A stretch of DNA of 64,000 bases from Collinsella aerofaciens (GTDB lineage: Bacteria; Actinomycetota; Coriobacteriia; Coriobacteriales; Coriobacteriaceae). Position 1 is the stretch's first letter, and the number at the start of each line of letters is the position of its first letter. Under the pieces are notes generated by a model. The model did not search any database. It saw nothing but the letters and a program-made list of their open reading frames with translations, and was not told where the DNA came from. This document shows, piece by piece, positions 35,731 to 44,230 of this stretch. The stretch covers positions 1 through 64,000 of the forward strand of contig NZ_JADNHZ010000005.1 of the NCBI RefSeq assembly GCF_015554145.1, written 5' to 3'. The translations under genes were made by a program, and so were the position numbers.

Positions 35731-38217
35731 CTATTCGCTAGCGCCTTCGCTGTCTTCGCGGTCACTGGCAAGCATTGCTGCACCTGCGACCGTCGTCGCC
35801 ACGGCGGCGGCAGCGAGCCCGGCGGCAACGCCAGAGCCGTCGCCCGTGTCGGCGAGTTTTCCGGCCGAGCTTTTGCCCTTGCCGTTCTTGTCGGCGCTAC
35901 CTGCGTTGGAGCCCGTGCCACCGTCGGTGCCGGCGCCGTTGCCGCCCGCGTTGCCCGAGGCTGCAACGGTAAAGCTTGCGGCTCCGTCGCTGGCGAGCGT
36001 GTAGTTCTGCGCCGCGTCGCCCAAAAGGCCTTTCGCGCGCACCCAGTACGTCCCTGCGGTAAATGCCTCGCCCTCGACCATTGCCGTGCCCGGAGCGCCG
36101 TCCGCGTCGTGCGCAAACTCGAGCTGGGCCGTGCAGGCATCGGTTTCGAGCTTGCCCTCGAGTGATGCCGCAATCTTGGCGCGCACGTCTTCGCCGGCCT
36201 TAAGGCCTTCGAGCCCCTCAAAATGGGGCGTCAACGCGCGCGGATCGATATCGATGGGCACATGACCCCGCAGCTCCGTAACGGTCTCGTTGCCCAAGGC
36301 GTCGACATCCACATATTCGATGGTAAACGCATGGCCCGAAGCCGCCACGTTGAGTACGTTGCTGCTGTCGACGAGACGGAAATGACCCTCGCCAACGGTC
36401 TTGCCATCCTGGAGTGAGGCATCGCTCAGCGAGTCGCCGTATGTCATGCGCATACGGGTCGGGAGGTAGTACGAAGCCGACTGCGTGTGCTTCGTATCGT
36501 AATTGTAATTGCGCTGGTAGATGCTCCGGGCCAGTGCCGCATCAACAAAGTCGGATGCGATGATGCCAATGTGCTTGAGGTAATCTGACTTTGTTTCCTC
36601 GTTGCCGCTGGGGTTGATGTACGGGCTCTTATACAGATGCTCGTTGACTACTCGTGCCGAGGTAAAAGGATTGCCTCCGTGCGACAAGCCCGTGCAGCTG
36701 GTGTAGTTGATAGACCAGCAACGCTCCTGCGCTTGCACCTTGGCCCCGCCATCGTCCACGACGTCCACCTTGTTGCGCGTGCGCCCGGTCGTTTCCTTCA
36801 GTGCATTATCGACCCAGCTGAGCTTGTCGGTTCCCGTGAGTTTGTACTTGTCCTGGGCGTATACCTTGGTGCAATAGGGCTCTTTGTCGCCTGTTTCCCC
36901 CGCGGCTTCAAAGCCCCGCGCGTCTTGGACGAGACACATAGTGGTGCTGTCGGAGTGAGCCTTGATCTTGTCATCCCATTCGGCAAGGTCGAGGCCCCAC
37001 GTATGGCCGCTTACACTGTTGCCGGCGAGCCTAAATCGACGCAGCAGAACGATCTTTCCGCGCACCTCGTGTAGCGTGGGAACGCGGCTCGATGTGTAGA
37101 ACAGGTTGGGGTTATCGGCCATAACCTTGGCGAAGGCCGTCGTTATGCTTTCGTCGGCAGCCTCATCGTTGCCGCGCGATGCGAGCATGATGAGCGCTTC
37201 TGACGGGTTTTCGTTCAAAAACGTTTTGAAGTACCCGATGACATCGGAGAGATGCAGATAGTTCCCGTCTTTTTTGAGTAGGTAGAAAATCCCGTGGTCG
37301 ATACCGGGGTCGTCGCCCTTTCCGAGTCGGATATCAAAATAGCGGATTCCCTCGAGCAACTGCGTGGGAATGTAATCCTGCTGGCATTTTACTTGCGAGG
37401 ATTGGGGCTCAGTGTCGTTGTCCACGCTGCAGGTGCCCGAATCGTGCGTACCCGGGATGCTCAGCTCGTCGAGGAACTTGTTGTCGTCGACGTATTTCAT
37501 CCAACATGGCCCATCGACGTAGCTGCTGTACGTGATCCAGTCGAGGCTGCTAACCGTGGCATCGTTCTTTTTCATGTCGTAACCGATAAGTTCGAGCTCC
37601 CACGGAATGCTCTTACTCTTATGGCAGATCTTATTGTTGTCCTGGTCTTTGCCGTTCGATTCTATTGCCAAGTACTTAATGTCTTTTTTCTCGGTTTCTT
37701 TCTCGACCGTGCGGTCTCGGATGATATAGGTTCCGTTTGATTGGCGCTCGAACGCAAAAGCGCGGCTGGGCTTGTTGTCATACTCGCCGCCCCATACGTG
37801 GATGACCTTTCCATCTTTGTCCGAGTCGTCGTCGACCGACCAAATGCTGTAGCCCGTCTTTTTATGCTCTTCGAAATTGAGCAAGGTGCGGATAGCATAC
37901 CAGTTTGTATCGTCATTCTTGGTCGTTACGTTCTCAAGGATGAGCTTGCTGGACGTGCCGTCGTTAAACAGGTGGCAGACGTTGCCGCGAACGTTGCCGT
38001 CTTGGTTGACGCTCGCGGTGCGAAAATAGCCCGCGGGGCGAAGGCGAATGACGAAATTACCGAGGTGCTCCGCCGGTTTGGGCGTGTCGTCTGCAAATGC
38101 CGCTCGCAGGGGAATGCCCGGCGCTGCGGTTTCGGGCAGGCTTGCAAATGGCGACAATGCTGCGAGTCCTAGGCCCAACGTGAATGCTCGACGGCTGATG
38201 GCGTGGTGTTCGGTCAT
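35731..38217 (-). CDS. Secreted, wall-anchored phosphatidylinositol-specific phospholipase C-like protein
   Basis: This 828-residue surface protein has a twin-arginine-type signal (ISRRAFTLGLGLAALSPFA, residues 7-25). Residues 45-230 are beta-rich and lectin-like. A PI-PLC X domain follows, with the two catalytic histidines in LSIPGTHDSGT (about 257) and GIDHGIFY (about 306), plus GIRYFDIRLGKG and SDVIGYFKTFLNENPSEALIM. Such enzymes cleave phosphatidylinositol and, in some species, GPI anchors. After a C-terminal beta domain and a Gly/Asn/Ser-rich spacer comes KLADTGDGSG (about 786), a hydrophobic helix and a short charged tail. This is an LAxTG-type sortase signal of actinobacteria. ATG 38217 is preceded by GGAGGAG. 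It is a single gene. Confidence 0.88.
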   Translation of the reverse strand: MTEHHAISRRAFTLGLGLAALSPFASLPETAAPGIPLRAAFADDTPKPAEHLGNFVIRLRPAGYFRTASVNQDGNVRGNVCHLFNDGTSSKLILENVTTKNDDTNWYAIRTLLNFEEHKKTGYSIWSVDDDSDKDGKVIHVWGGEYDNKPSRAFAFERQSNGTYIIRDRTVEKETEKKDIKYLAIESNGKDQDNNKICHKSKSIPWELELIGYDMKKNDATVSSLDWITYSSYVDGPCWMKYVDDNKFLDELSIPGTHDSGTCSVDNDTEPQSSQVKCQQDYIPTQLLEGIRYFDIRLGKGDDPGIDHGIFYLLKKDGNYLHLSDVIGYFKTFLNENPSEALIMLASRGNDEAADESITTAFAKVMADNPNLFYTSSRVPTLHEVRGKIVLLRRFRLAGNSVSGHTWGLDLAEWDDKIKAHSDSTTMCLVQDARGFEAAGETGDKEPYCTKVYAQDKYKLTGTDKLSWVDNALKETTGRTRNKVDVVDDGGAKVQAQERCWSINYTSCTGLSHGGNPFTSARVVNEHLYKSPYINPSGNEETKSDYLKHIGIIASDFVDAALARSIYQRNYNYDTKHTQSASYYLPTRMRMTYGDSLSDASLQDGKTVGEGHFRLVDSSNVLNVAASGHAFTIEYVDVDALGNETVTELRGHVPIDIDPRALTPHFEGLEGLKAGEDVRAKIAASLEGKLETDACTAQLEFAHDADGAPGTAMVEGEAFTAGTYWVRAKGLLGDAAQNYTLASDGAASFTVAASGNAGGNGAGTDGGTGSNAGSADKNGKGKSSAGKLADTGDGSGVAAGLAAAAVATTVAGAAMLASDREDSEGASE

Positions 38218-38523
38218 AACTCCTCCGTTCGCAGGGTGCGGTTATGCGATAGTTTTGGTCACTATACTGCCCAGATGTTTAAAGGTGTCGGCTTAAATTG
38301 TGTGCGCGGCGCTATAAATCGGCGGGCGGACGTGTTTGGGTGCTTGCCGTTTTCGTACCGTTGCCACATTTGGGGCGGTTCCGGCGTCCGGCACCCTCGC
38401 GTTCGCCGGCTATCGGCATAAGAAAGGGAAGACCGGCGAGCCGATCCTCCCTTGGTGCGAAGCGCTGGGGTATCGTCGCTTGTTTGCACTGTGCCCGTGT
38501 TTCCCGCTGCGCTCGCCAGTCGT
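38218..38523. other. Intergenic region between PI-PLC and lipoprotein 1
   Basis: These 306 bases contain no supported gene. The short open frames on either strand have no ribosome sites or family resemblance. It must contain the PI-PLC promoter near its left end. Confidence 0.35.
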
Positions 38524-39117
38524 TTAGCGCTTGATCTCGATGTCGTCGAGCTTGACGTCCATGGCTTCGGTCTTGGCTTCGGCGATGTCGTCGGCAAACT
38601 CCAGAGACTTCATCATGGTCTCGACGGCGTCCTTGTGTTCCTCGACGTTGTCGATGCGCACGTACACGCTGCCGCCGTCAACGTCGGTGAAGTACTCGGT
38701 CGTCACGCCGCCCGAGTGCGTAAAGTAGGCGCTGCGCCAGGTCTTGCCGTTGTACTTAACGGGATCGCTCTCGGTCCATCCGGAGTTGGCCTTCCACTTT
38801 GCCTCGTAGTCAAACAGCTTGTCGGCGTTCTTGTCAGTGTCGAAGACGGGGATGAAGCGGTCGCTGGCGTGCTCGCTCTCGGTGAACTTAAACTGGGCCC
38901 TATCGGCCGTGTCGCCTGCGACGTCCGTGATTTCGACGCCCTCGGGCACCTCGACCTTAAACCAGATGAAGTCGGTCCTCATATCCACGGCTGGCTTTTC
39001 TGCGCCGCCGCCACCGCCACTGCCGGTAGCGCCGCCGCTTCCGCCGCAACCCACCAGGGCAACCGCGGCAAAGAGACTGATGCAGAGGGTGAGAATCGCA
39101 AAGGCCTTCTTTTTCAT
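38524..39117 (-). CDS. Predicted lipoprotein, paralog of the gene at 39360
   Basis: This 197-residue protein has a lipoprotein signal (MKKKAFAILTLCISLFAAVALVGC), a Gly/Ser linker, and a domain starting TDFIWFKVEVPEGVEITDVAGDTADRAQF. The same block opens the neighbouring paralog (TDFIWFKVEMPEGVGVSDSAG), and both share YNGKTWR/YNGRTWL, DV(D)GGSVYV and a C-terminal EFADDIAEA/EFPDDMAEA. The two are clearly a tandem duplication with moderate divergence. The family is unrecognised; the beta-rich domain faces outside the membrane. ATG 39117 has GAGGAGG upstream. Confidence 0.75.
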   Translation of the reverse strand: MKKKAFAILTLCISLFAAVALVGCGGSGGATGSGGGGGAEKPAVDMRTDFIWFKVEVPEGVEITDVAGDTADRAQFKFTESEHASDRFIPVFDTDKNADKLFDYEAKWKANSGWTESDPVKYNGKTWRSAYFTHSGGVTTEYFTDVDGGSVYVRIDNVEEHKDAVETMMKSLEFADDIAEAKTEAMDVKLDDIEIKR

Positions 39118-39189
39118 GGTCGTGTCCTCCTCGATCTGTAACCGCCCATGGATTACCTGTCTTTACTGTACGCGTGAGCAGCTCATTCG

Positions 39190-39208
39190 GGTGGGCCATG
39201 TGTCCCAT
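39190..39208 (-). promoter_or_regulatory. 19-base element upstream of lipoprotein 1
   Basis: GGTGGGCCATGTGTCCCAT is identical to 40159-40177, while the surrounding DNA differs between the two sites. It lies 73 bases upstream of the start. A shorter match precedes the zinc-ribbon gene at 32673. Confidence 0.5.
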
Positions 39209-39359
39209 TCTGGGGGCCGGATTTGCGCCGTTAAGTGGCAATATGCTCGGACGCAAAAGAGGGGAGGGCCGATGCTGTCGGCCCTCCCCGGGGTTGGGTG
39301 CCCGTTGCTTTAATGGGGCGCATGTGCGCAGGTGCGCGTAGGCGCGTGCGGGTGTCCCG

Positions 39360-39962
39360 TTACTTGAGCTCGATGCTCGAAATCTCGACTTCGCGCGCCT
39401 CGGAAACTGCCTCTGCCATGTCATCGGGGAATTCGATGGAGTTGAGGAGCGCCTCGGCTTCTTTCTTGTGCTGGTCGAAGTTCGAGATAAGGACATAGAT
39501 GCTTCCCGGCTCAACGTCGGTAAAGAGGAGGGTTGTGATGCCACTGTTGTCCTCGTACGTTCCGACGAGCCACGTCCTGCCGTTATACTCGATGGACCCG
39601 CCATCCTTCCACTGGAACGTATCCCCCTTCTTTTCCGCCTGGTCGGCGTGGGATTCCTCGGCTGTCATCGCTTTTTTCCAAACGGGGATAAAGCGATCGG
39701 CCGAGGCGTTCTCGTCTTCGGGGAAGGTGAGCTGGACCCTGTCGGCATTCTTGCCGGCGGAGTCGCTTACGCCGACGCCCTCGGGCATCTCGACCTTAAA
39801 CCAGATAAAGTCGGTCTTCTTGGCGACGGGGGCCTTTTCCTTGCTCTCGCTCTTGGTGGTGCTGCCGCCTCCGCCCGATGCGCTCCCGCCGCAGCCGACA
39901 AGGGCAAACGCGGCAAAGAGGGCGATGCAAAGGGAAAGAATCGATAGGGTCTTTTTCTTCAT
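39360..39962 (-). CDS. Predicted lipoprotein, paralog of the gene at 38524
   Basis: This 200-residue lipoprotein (MKKKTLSILSLCIALFAAFALVGC) has a Ser/Lys-rich linker and the same outer domain as its neighbour, with an added charged insert KKAMTAEESHADQAEKKGD. AAGGAGG fixes the start at ATG 39962; the longer frame to 40034 lacks support. The two genes are separated by 242 bases with no clear terminator, and each has its own copy of the 19-base upstream element, so they may be transcribed separately. The function is unknown. Confidence 0.75.
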   Translation of the reverse strand: MKKKTLSILSLCIALFAAFALVGCGGSASGGGGSTTKSESKEKAPVAKKTDFIWFKVEMPEGVGVSDSAGKNADRVQLTFPEDENASADRFIPVWKKAMTAEESHADQAEKKGDTFQWKDGGSIEYNGRTWLVGTYEDNSGITTLLFTDVEPGSIYVLISNFDQHKKEAEALLNSIEFPDDMAEAVSEAREVEISSIELK

Positions 39963-40338
39963 GGTGGCGTCCTCCTTGTCTGCCAGGGACATCGTGCGCC
40001 GCGGATCGCTGGGGCAGCGGTTGCGCGTGCACATGATGACTTTGTTTGCTGTGCGGTGATTCCTCCATTCGTCGTCCGGTGCCGTGATGAGCTTGCCCCA
40101 ACATAGGGCTCCTTACCTATATGTATGCCCCAGTTGCCGCTGCCCGGAAGTCTCGAAAGGTGGGCCATGTGTCCCATGTTTGTGTCGCTGCCGCCTATCG
40201 TGTGCCATAGAAATCCGCGATGGCCAGGTGCGCTGACGCCCATGTGCTTATGGGCTAGACTTAGCACCATTACGTGATCGATGCGGTTGGTCGGCGGTTG
40301 CCGCCTGACCGATGTATATGACTTGAAGGTGCGTGCGT
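39963..40338. other. Divergent intergenic region between lipoprotein 2 and fchA
   Basis: These 376 bases hold the 19-base element at 40159-40177 and a long leader for the leftward lipoprotein gene. They presumably also hold the fchA promoter (candidate TAGACT near 40255). No gene is seen. Confidence 0.4.
40159..40177 (-). promoter_or_regulatory. 19-base element upstream of lipoprotein 2
   Basis: This is an identical copy of the element at 39190-39208, here 197 bases upstream of the start, implying either a longer leader or a more distant operator. Confidence 0.5.
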
Positions 40339-40971
40339 ATGAGCCAAGAGATGATGGATAAAACCTGTCGAGAGTTTGCCGAGGCACTTGCCGCGCGCGA
40401 GCCGGTTCCCGGCGGTGGCAGCGCGAGCGCCTTTGTGGGCGCGCTGGGCGCCTCGCTGTGCGGAATGGTTGCCCGCTACGGTGCGACCAATCCCGCGCTT
40501 GTTGATCGTGCGGATGACCTGACGCGCGCATTTGCCCAGGCAGATGAGTTGGCCCAGGAGCTTGTCGAGTTGGTTGCCGAGGACGTTCGTGCATATGGGC
40601 AGGTGTCCGCGGCGTATGGTATTCCGCGTGGCGATCCGGCTCGAGCGACCGCGATTCAGGATGCGCTGCATGTGGCCGCTATGCCGCCGTATCGCATTAT
40701 GGATGCCTGCGGGCGTGCACTGGCGCTGCTCGAGGACATGGCCGACAAGGGTTCGCGTCAGCTGCTGTCCGATGTGGCGTGCGGCGCCGTGTTCTGCCGT
40801 TCCGCTATGCAGGGCGCGAGCTTGACGCTCTTTGCCAACACCACGTCTATGAAGGATCGCGCTCGTGCTGAGGAGCTCGAGACGGCGTGTGATGAGTTGC
40901 TCGACACGTGGTTGCCGCGCGCCGATGCGCTGGCGCGCCGCGCCGCCGACGCTGCAAGGAAGAGGGGATAG
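40339..40971 (+). CDS. fchA: Methenyltetrahydrofolate cyclohydrolase / cyclodeaminase family protein FchA
   Basis: This all-helical protein of about 210 residues interconverts 5,10-methenyl- and 10-formyl-THF. The family's folate-binding glycine loop PVPGGGSASAFVGALGASLC (about residues 20-40) is intact, and the rest (AAMPPYRIMDACGRAL, LLSDVACGAVFCRSAMQGA) matches FchA/FTCD cyclodeaminase domains. ATG 40339 follows GAAGG by 9 bases; GTG 40333 is possible. folD begins 2 bases after its stop, so the pair is one operon. Its presence makes sense because the partner FolD appears to have lost cyclohydrolase activity. It could instead act on formimino-THF, but no formiminotransferase gene is near. 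Confidence 0.9.
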   Translation: MSQEMMDKTCREFAEALAAREPVPGGGSASAFVGALGASLCGMVARYGATNPALVDRADDLTRAFAQADELAQELVELVAEDVRAYGQVSAAYGIPRGDPARATAIQDALHVAAMPPYRIMDACGRALALLEDMADKGSRQLLSDVACGAVFCRSAMQGASLTLFANTTSMKDRARAEELETACDELLDTWLPRADALARRAADAARKRG

Positions 40972-40973
40972 CC

Positions 40974-41828
40974 ATGGCTGAGCTACTGAAGGGTGCTCCC
41001 GTCGCCCGCGCGTTGACTGAGGAACTTGCTGCTCGCTGCGCAGCCCTGCGCGAGCGGGGCGTTGTTCCGACGTTGGCTATCGTGCGTGTGGGTGAACGCG
41101 AGGACGACCTATCCTACGAGCGCGGTGCGCTCAAGCGCTGCGAGAAGGTTGGCATTGAAGCTCGCCGCGTTTTGCTTCCCGCCGATGTTTCGCAGGACGA
41201 GCTGTTGGCGGCCATCGAGGACATCAATACCGATTCGTCTGTTCATGGCTGCCTGATGTTCCGCCCGCTGCCCGCCGGCCTTGACGAGGACGCGGTTGCC
41301 GCGGCACTCGATCCTGCCAAGGACGTTGACTCCATGACGCCGGCTTCGCTGCTCACCACGCTTTCGGGGCGCGGCGAGGGTTTTGCCCCCTGCACAGCCG
41401 AAGCCGTGCTTGCTTTGCTGGATCATTACGGCGTTGAGCTGGATGGAGCTAAGGTTGCTGTGGTCGGGCGCTCGCTGGTGATCGGGCGTCCTGTTGCCGC
41501 CATGCTTACGGCGCGCAATGCGACCGTGACGACGTGCCATACGCATACGCGCGACCTTGCTGCCGAGTGCCGTGCTGCCGACATTGTGGTTGCCGCCGTT
41601 GGACGCGCGCACACGATTGGCGTGGATGCCATTCGCGAGGACCAGACGATCATCGATGTTGGCATTAATTGGGACGAGGCCGCTGGCAAGCTGGTGGGTG
41701 ACGTCGATTCTGATGCTGCGGAGCCGGTCGTTAACGCCATCACGCCCGTGCCGGGCGGCGTGGGCGCTGTGACGACGGCGATCCTCGCCAAACACGTGAT
41801 CGAGGCGGCCGAGCGCGCATCGAAATAG
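40974..41828 (+). CDS. folD: Methylene-THF dehydrogenase FolD, probably without cyclohydrolase activity
   Basis: The protein is 284 residues and full length. The NADP-binding part is typical (VVGRSLVIGRPVAAML, VVAAVGRAHTI, VGDVDSDA, and TPVPGGVGAVTTAIL). In the folate domain the usual YxxxKxK motif reads YERGALK: Tyr48 is kept but the position of the catalytic lysine (Lys56 in E. coli) is Ala52. The VQLPLP motif reads MFRPLP, so its glutamine is Phe96. The DVD element is kept. In characterised FolD/MTHFD proteins this lysine is essential for the cyclohydrolase step. With fchA directly upstream, the two activities seem divided between two proteins (inference). ATG 40974 lies 2 bases after fchA. 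Confidence 0.9.
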   Translation: MAELLKGAPVARALTEELAARCAALRERGVVPTLAIVRVGEREDDLSYERGALKRCEKVGIEARRVLLPADVSQDELLAAIEDINTDSSVHGCLMFRPLPAGLDEDAVAAALDPAKDVDSMTPASLLTTLSGRGEGFAPCTAEAVLALLDHYGVELDGAKVAVVGRSLVIGRPVAAMLTARNATVTTCHTHTRDLAAECRAADIVVAAVGRAHTIGVDAIREDQTIIDVGINWDEAAGKLVGDVDSDAAEPVVNAITPVPGGVGAVTTAILAKHVIEAAERASK

Positions 41829-41861
41829 GCGTTTTGGGCTGTTTGAGGGGTTAGCTCTATA

Positions 41862-42100
41862 CCCCGTGGACAAAAAATGCCAAATATGAGTACTGTTGCC
41901 AAGATAGTCACATATATTTTAGGTCAAATAGGCTCTCTAACGATATTTATTATCGATAGAGAGCCTATTTTATTGGACCTATGAGGAATTACATCATCTA
42001 ATTTTTGAACAAATGTAGACTTTCGACACCCATACGTAGCAAAATTGCTGTTACTAAATTGGTGACAGTACTCATATTTGGCATTTTTTGACCACAGGGG
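41862..42100. repeat. AT-rich MITE-like element with 41-base terminal inverted repeats
   Basis: Bases 41862-41902 and 42059-42100 are inverted copies differing at about four positions; both contain CAAAAAATGCCAAATATG. Inside is a second palindrome, AGGTCAAATAGGCTCTCTA (41921-41939) against TAGAGAGCCTATTTTATTGG (41957-41976). The element is far more AT-rich than the surrounding DNA and contains no gene. It could be a non-autonomous transposon remnant or a structured RNA. It fills most of the gap between folD and the dipeptidase. Confidence 0.75.
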
Positions 42101-42182
42101 TTGCCAGCGCCGTGGTTTCGCCCTTTCTGCGCCGAAGCGATACACTGTTATCGTTTGATTTCTTCGCTCAAGGAGGATGCGC

Positions 42183-43706
42183 ATGCCGTGCACAACGATT
42201 TTGGTTGGTAAGAACGCGAGCTACGACGGGTCGACGTTGGTCGCCCGCAACGAGGATTCGTCCAACGGGGTGTTTGAGCCCAAGCGTATGCGCGTGGTGC
42301 ATCCCGACGAGCAGCCGCGCGTCTACACGAGCGTTCTGAGTCACCTGACCGTTGAACTGCCCGATAACCCCATGCGCTACACGAGCGTCCCCGATGTTGT
42401 CCCGGGCCACGGCATCTGGGCCGAGGCCGGTTTCAACGAGCTCAATGTGGGCATGTCTGCAACCGAGACGCTCACCACCAACGAGCGCGTTCGCGGCGCC
42501 GACCCGCTCGTGGACTACGTGCCCGCCAAGGGCAACGAGGGCGAGGACGGATACGTTCCGGCGCAGCCCGGCGGTCTGGGCGAGGAGGACATGGTGACCC
42601 TGGTGCTGCCATATGCCAAATCCGCCCGCGACGGCGTACGCATTCTGGGTGACCTGCTCGAGCGTTATGGCACCTACGAGAACAACGGCATCGCCTTTAG
42701 CGACGTGGACGAGATCTGGTGGCTCGAGACCATCGGCGGTCACCACTGGATCGCCAAGCGCGTGCCCGATGACGCTTATGTGACCATGCCCAACCAGCTG
42801 GGTATCGATAGCTTTGACCTGGATGACGCCGAGGGCGCCCAGGCCGATCACATGTGCTCCGCCGACCTGCGCGCTTGGATGGCCGAGTGGCATCTGGACC
42901 TGACGCTGGGCGTCGAGGGCGACGGTCCGGCCGCGGTCTTCAACCCGCGCGAGGCCTTTGGCTCGCACAGCGACAGCGACCACGTCTACAACACGCCGCG
43001 CGCCTGGTATATGCAGCGCTGCCTTAACCCCAGCGATGTGTGGGACGGTCCCGAGGCCGACTACACGCCCGAGAGCGACGATATTCCCTGGAGCCGCGTG
43101 CCCGAGCGCAGGGTGACCATCGAGGACATCAAGTACGTGCTTTCGAGCCACTACCAGGGCACGGAGTACGACTGCTACGGCAGCAAGGGTACGCCCGCCA
43201 CGCGTGGCGCCTATCGCCCCATCGGCATCAACCGCAACAGCCAGCTCGCTGTGCTGCAGCTGCGCCCCTATGCGCATCCGGCCTACCGCGCCGTGCAGTG
43301 GATGGCCTTTGGCTCCAACTCGTTTAACGCGCTGGTTCCGCTGTACGCCAACGTCGAGACCATGCCCGAGTACTTTGCCGACACGCAGGCTCGCGTGACG
43401 TCCGAAAACTTCTACTGGGCCAACCGCCTGATCGGCGCGCTGGCCGACGTCCGCTTCCATGAGTGCGGCCGCGCAGTCGAGGATTATCAGGAGAAGGTCG
43501 GCGGCATGGGCCACAAGCAGATTCATGACGTCGACGCTGCCGTAGCCGTTCTGCCCGAGGCCGAGGTGCCTGCCGAGCTTGCACGCGCCAACGAGGAGTT
43601 TGCCGAGCTCGTGCGCGTGGAGACCGATGCCCTGTTGGGCAAGGTGCTCTACACCACGAGCTGCGCCATGAAGAACTCTTTCGCGATGAACGACAACGTG
43701 AGATAG
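42183..43706 (+). CDS. C69 family dipeptidase (PepD-like)
   Basis: This 507-residue N-terminal-nucleophile hydrolase breaks down dipeptides with broad specificity. The mature enzyme uses Cys3 (MPCTTILVGKNASYDGSTLVARNEDS), and the conserved NED and the later GVNELNVGMSATET-like block (AGFNELNVGMSATET) are present. SRVPERRVTIEDIKYVLSSHYQGTEYD and RNSQLAVLQLRP are also family blocks. No signal peptide is seen; unlike self-processing members with longer propeptides, only two residues precede the cysteine. AAGGAGG lies 6 bases before ATG 42183, ruling out ATG 42177. It is a single gene. Confidence 0.93.
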   Translation: MPCTTILVGKNASYDGSTLVARNEDSSNGVFEPKRMRVVHPDEQPRVYTSVLSHLTVELPDNPMRYTSVPDVVPGHGIWAEAGFNELNVGMSATETLTTNERVRGADPLVDYVPAKGNEGEDGYVPAQPGGLGEEDMVTLVLPYAKSARDGVRILGDLLERYGTYENNGIAFSDVDEIWWLETIGGHHWIAKRVPDDAYVTMPNQLGIDSFDLDDAEGAQADHMCSADLRAWMAEWHLDLTLGVEGDGPAAVFNPREAFGSHSDSDHVYNTPRAWYMQRCLNPSDVWDGPEADYTPESDDIPWSRVPERRVTIEDIKYVLSSHYQGTEYDCYGSKGTPATRGAYRPIGINRNSQLAVLQLRPYAHPAYRAVQWMAFGSNSFNALVPLYANVETMPEYFADTQARVTSENFYWANRLIGALADVRFHECGRAVEDYQEKVGGMGHKQIHDVDAAVAVLPEAEVPAELARANEEFAELVRVETDALLGKVLYTTSCAMKNSFAMNDNVR

Positions 43707-43805
43707 GGATTTCCCGTCGATCGAATAGCGCTTAAACGCTTTGTCGCTTTCACTCAATCTTGGGTACAAGAACGCCAATGCAGTTGTTTGTGATTGGAGA
43801 CAACC

Positions 43806-44222
43806 ATGGTTATGAAACTCGATCAGCTTGTTAACGGCGCCATCAACGTGGGCTTCGGCGCCGCCGCCGTTGCCGTCGAGGGCAGCAAGAAGGTTCTCGA
43901 CGACCTTAACACCAAGGGCGAGCAGGTGCGCAAGGACGCAGGCGCCCCCGGTATCGCCCGCAGCGTATCCGACATGTTCGAACAGGCCGGCGGTACCATC
44001 TCCGATCTGACCGAGCGTCTGGGTATGCAGGGCGAGACCGCGGCCCAGCGCGTGCTCGACGAGCTCATTCTGGCTCGCGTCCGCGTCATGACAGCCCCCG
44101 AGCGCACGGCCTTCCTGGCCCATGTGCGCGACATCGTCGATTCGGTCGAGGACAACGTGACCTCGGTGCCCGTCGAGTCCGTTGAGCCCGACGATGCGAA
44201 GGATACCGAAGAGGCCGAGTAG
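43806..44222 (+). CDS. Phasin-like helical protein upstream of a UbiB-family kinase
   Basis: This 138-residue helical protein has an Ala/Gly/Val-rich hydrophobic opening (VNGAINVGFGAAAVAVEGSKKVLDDLNTKGEQVRK) and an acidic tail. The pattern resembles small phasin-like/PhaI-type proteins. Genes of this type are commonly found directly before AarF/UbiB homologs in diverse bacteria, and here the gap to that gene is 8 bases. No polyhydroxyalkanoate genes are visible, so granule binding is not implied; a membrane- or lipid-associated helper of the kinase is more likely (inference). ATG 43806 follows GGAG. Confidence 0.65.
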   Translation: MVMKLDQLVNGAINVGFGAAAVAVEGSKKVLDDLNTKGEQVRKDAGAPGIARSVSDMFEQAGGTISDLTERLGMQGETAAQRVLDELILARVRVMTAPERTAFLAHVRDIVDSVEDNVTSVPVESVEPDDAKDTEEAE

Positions 44223-44230
44223 CAGCGCAG

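Noticed and set aside
38298-38534. 78- and 63-codon frames upstream of lipoprotein 1
   Set aside because: Arg/Pro/Gly-rich compositions, no ribosome site, mutually overlapping frames.
42168-44123. 651-codon antisense frame over the C69 dipeptidase
   Set aside because: It is a shadow of a well-supported plus-strand gene and crosses the promoter of the next gene.
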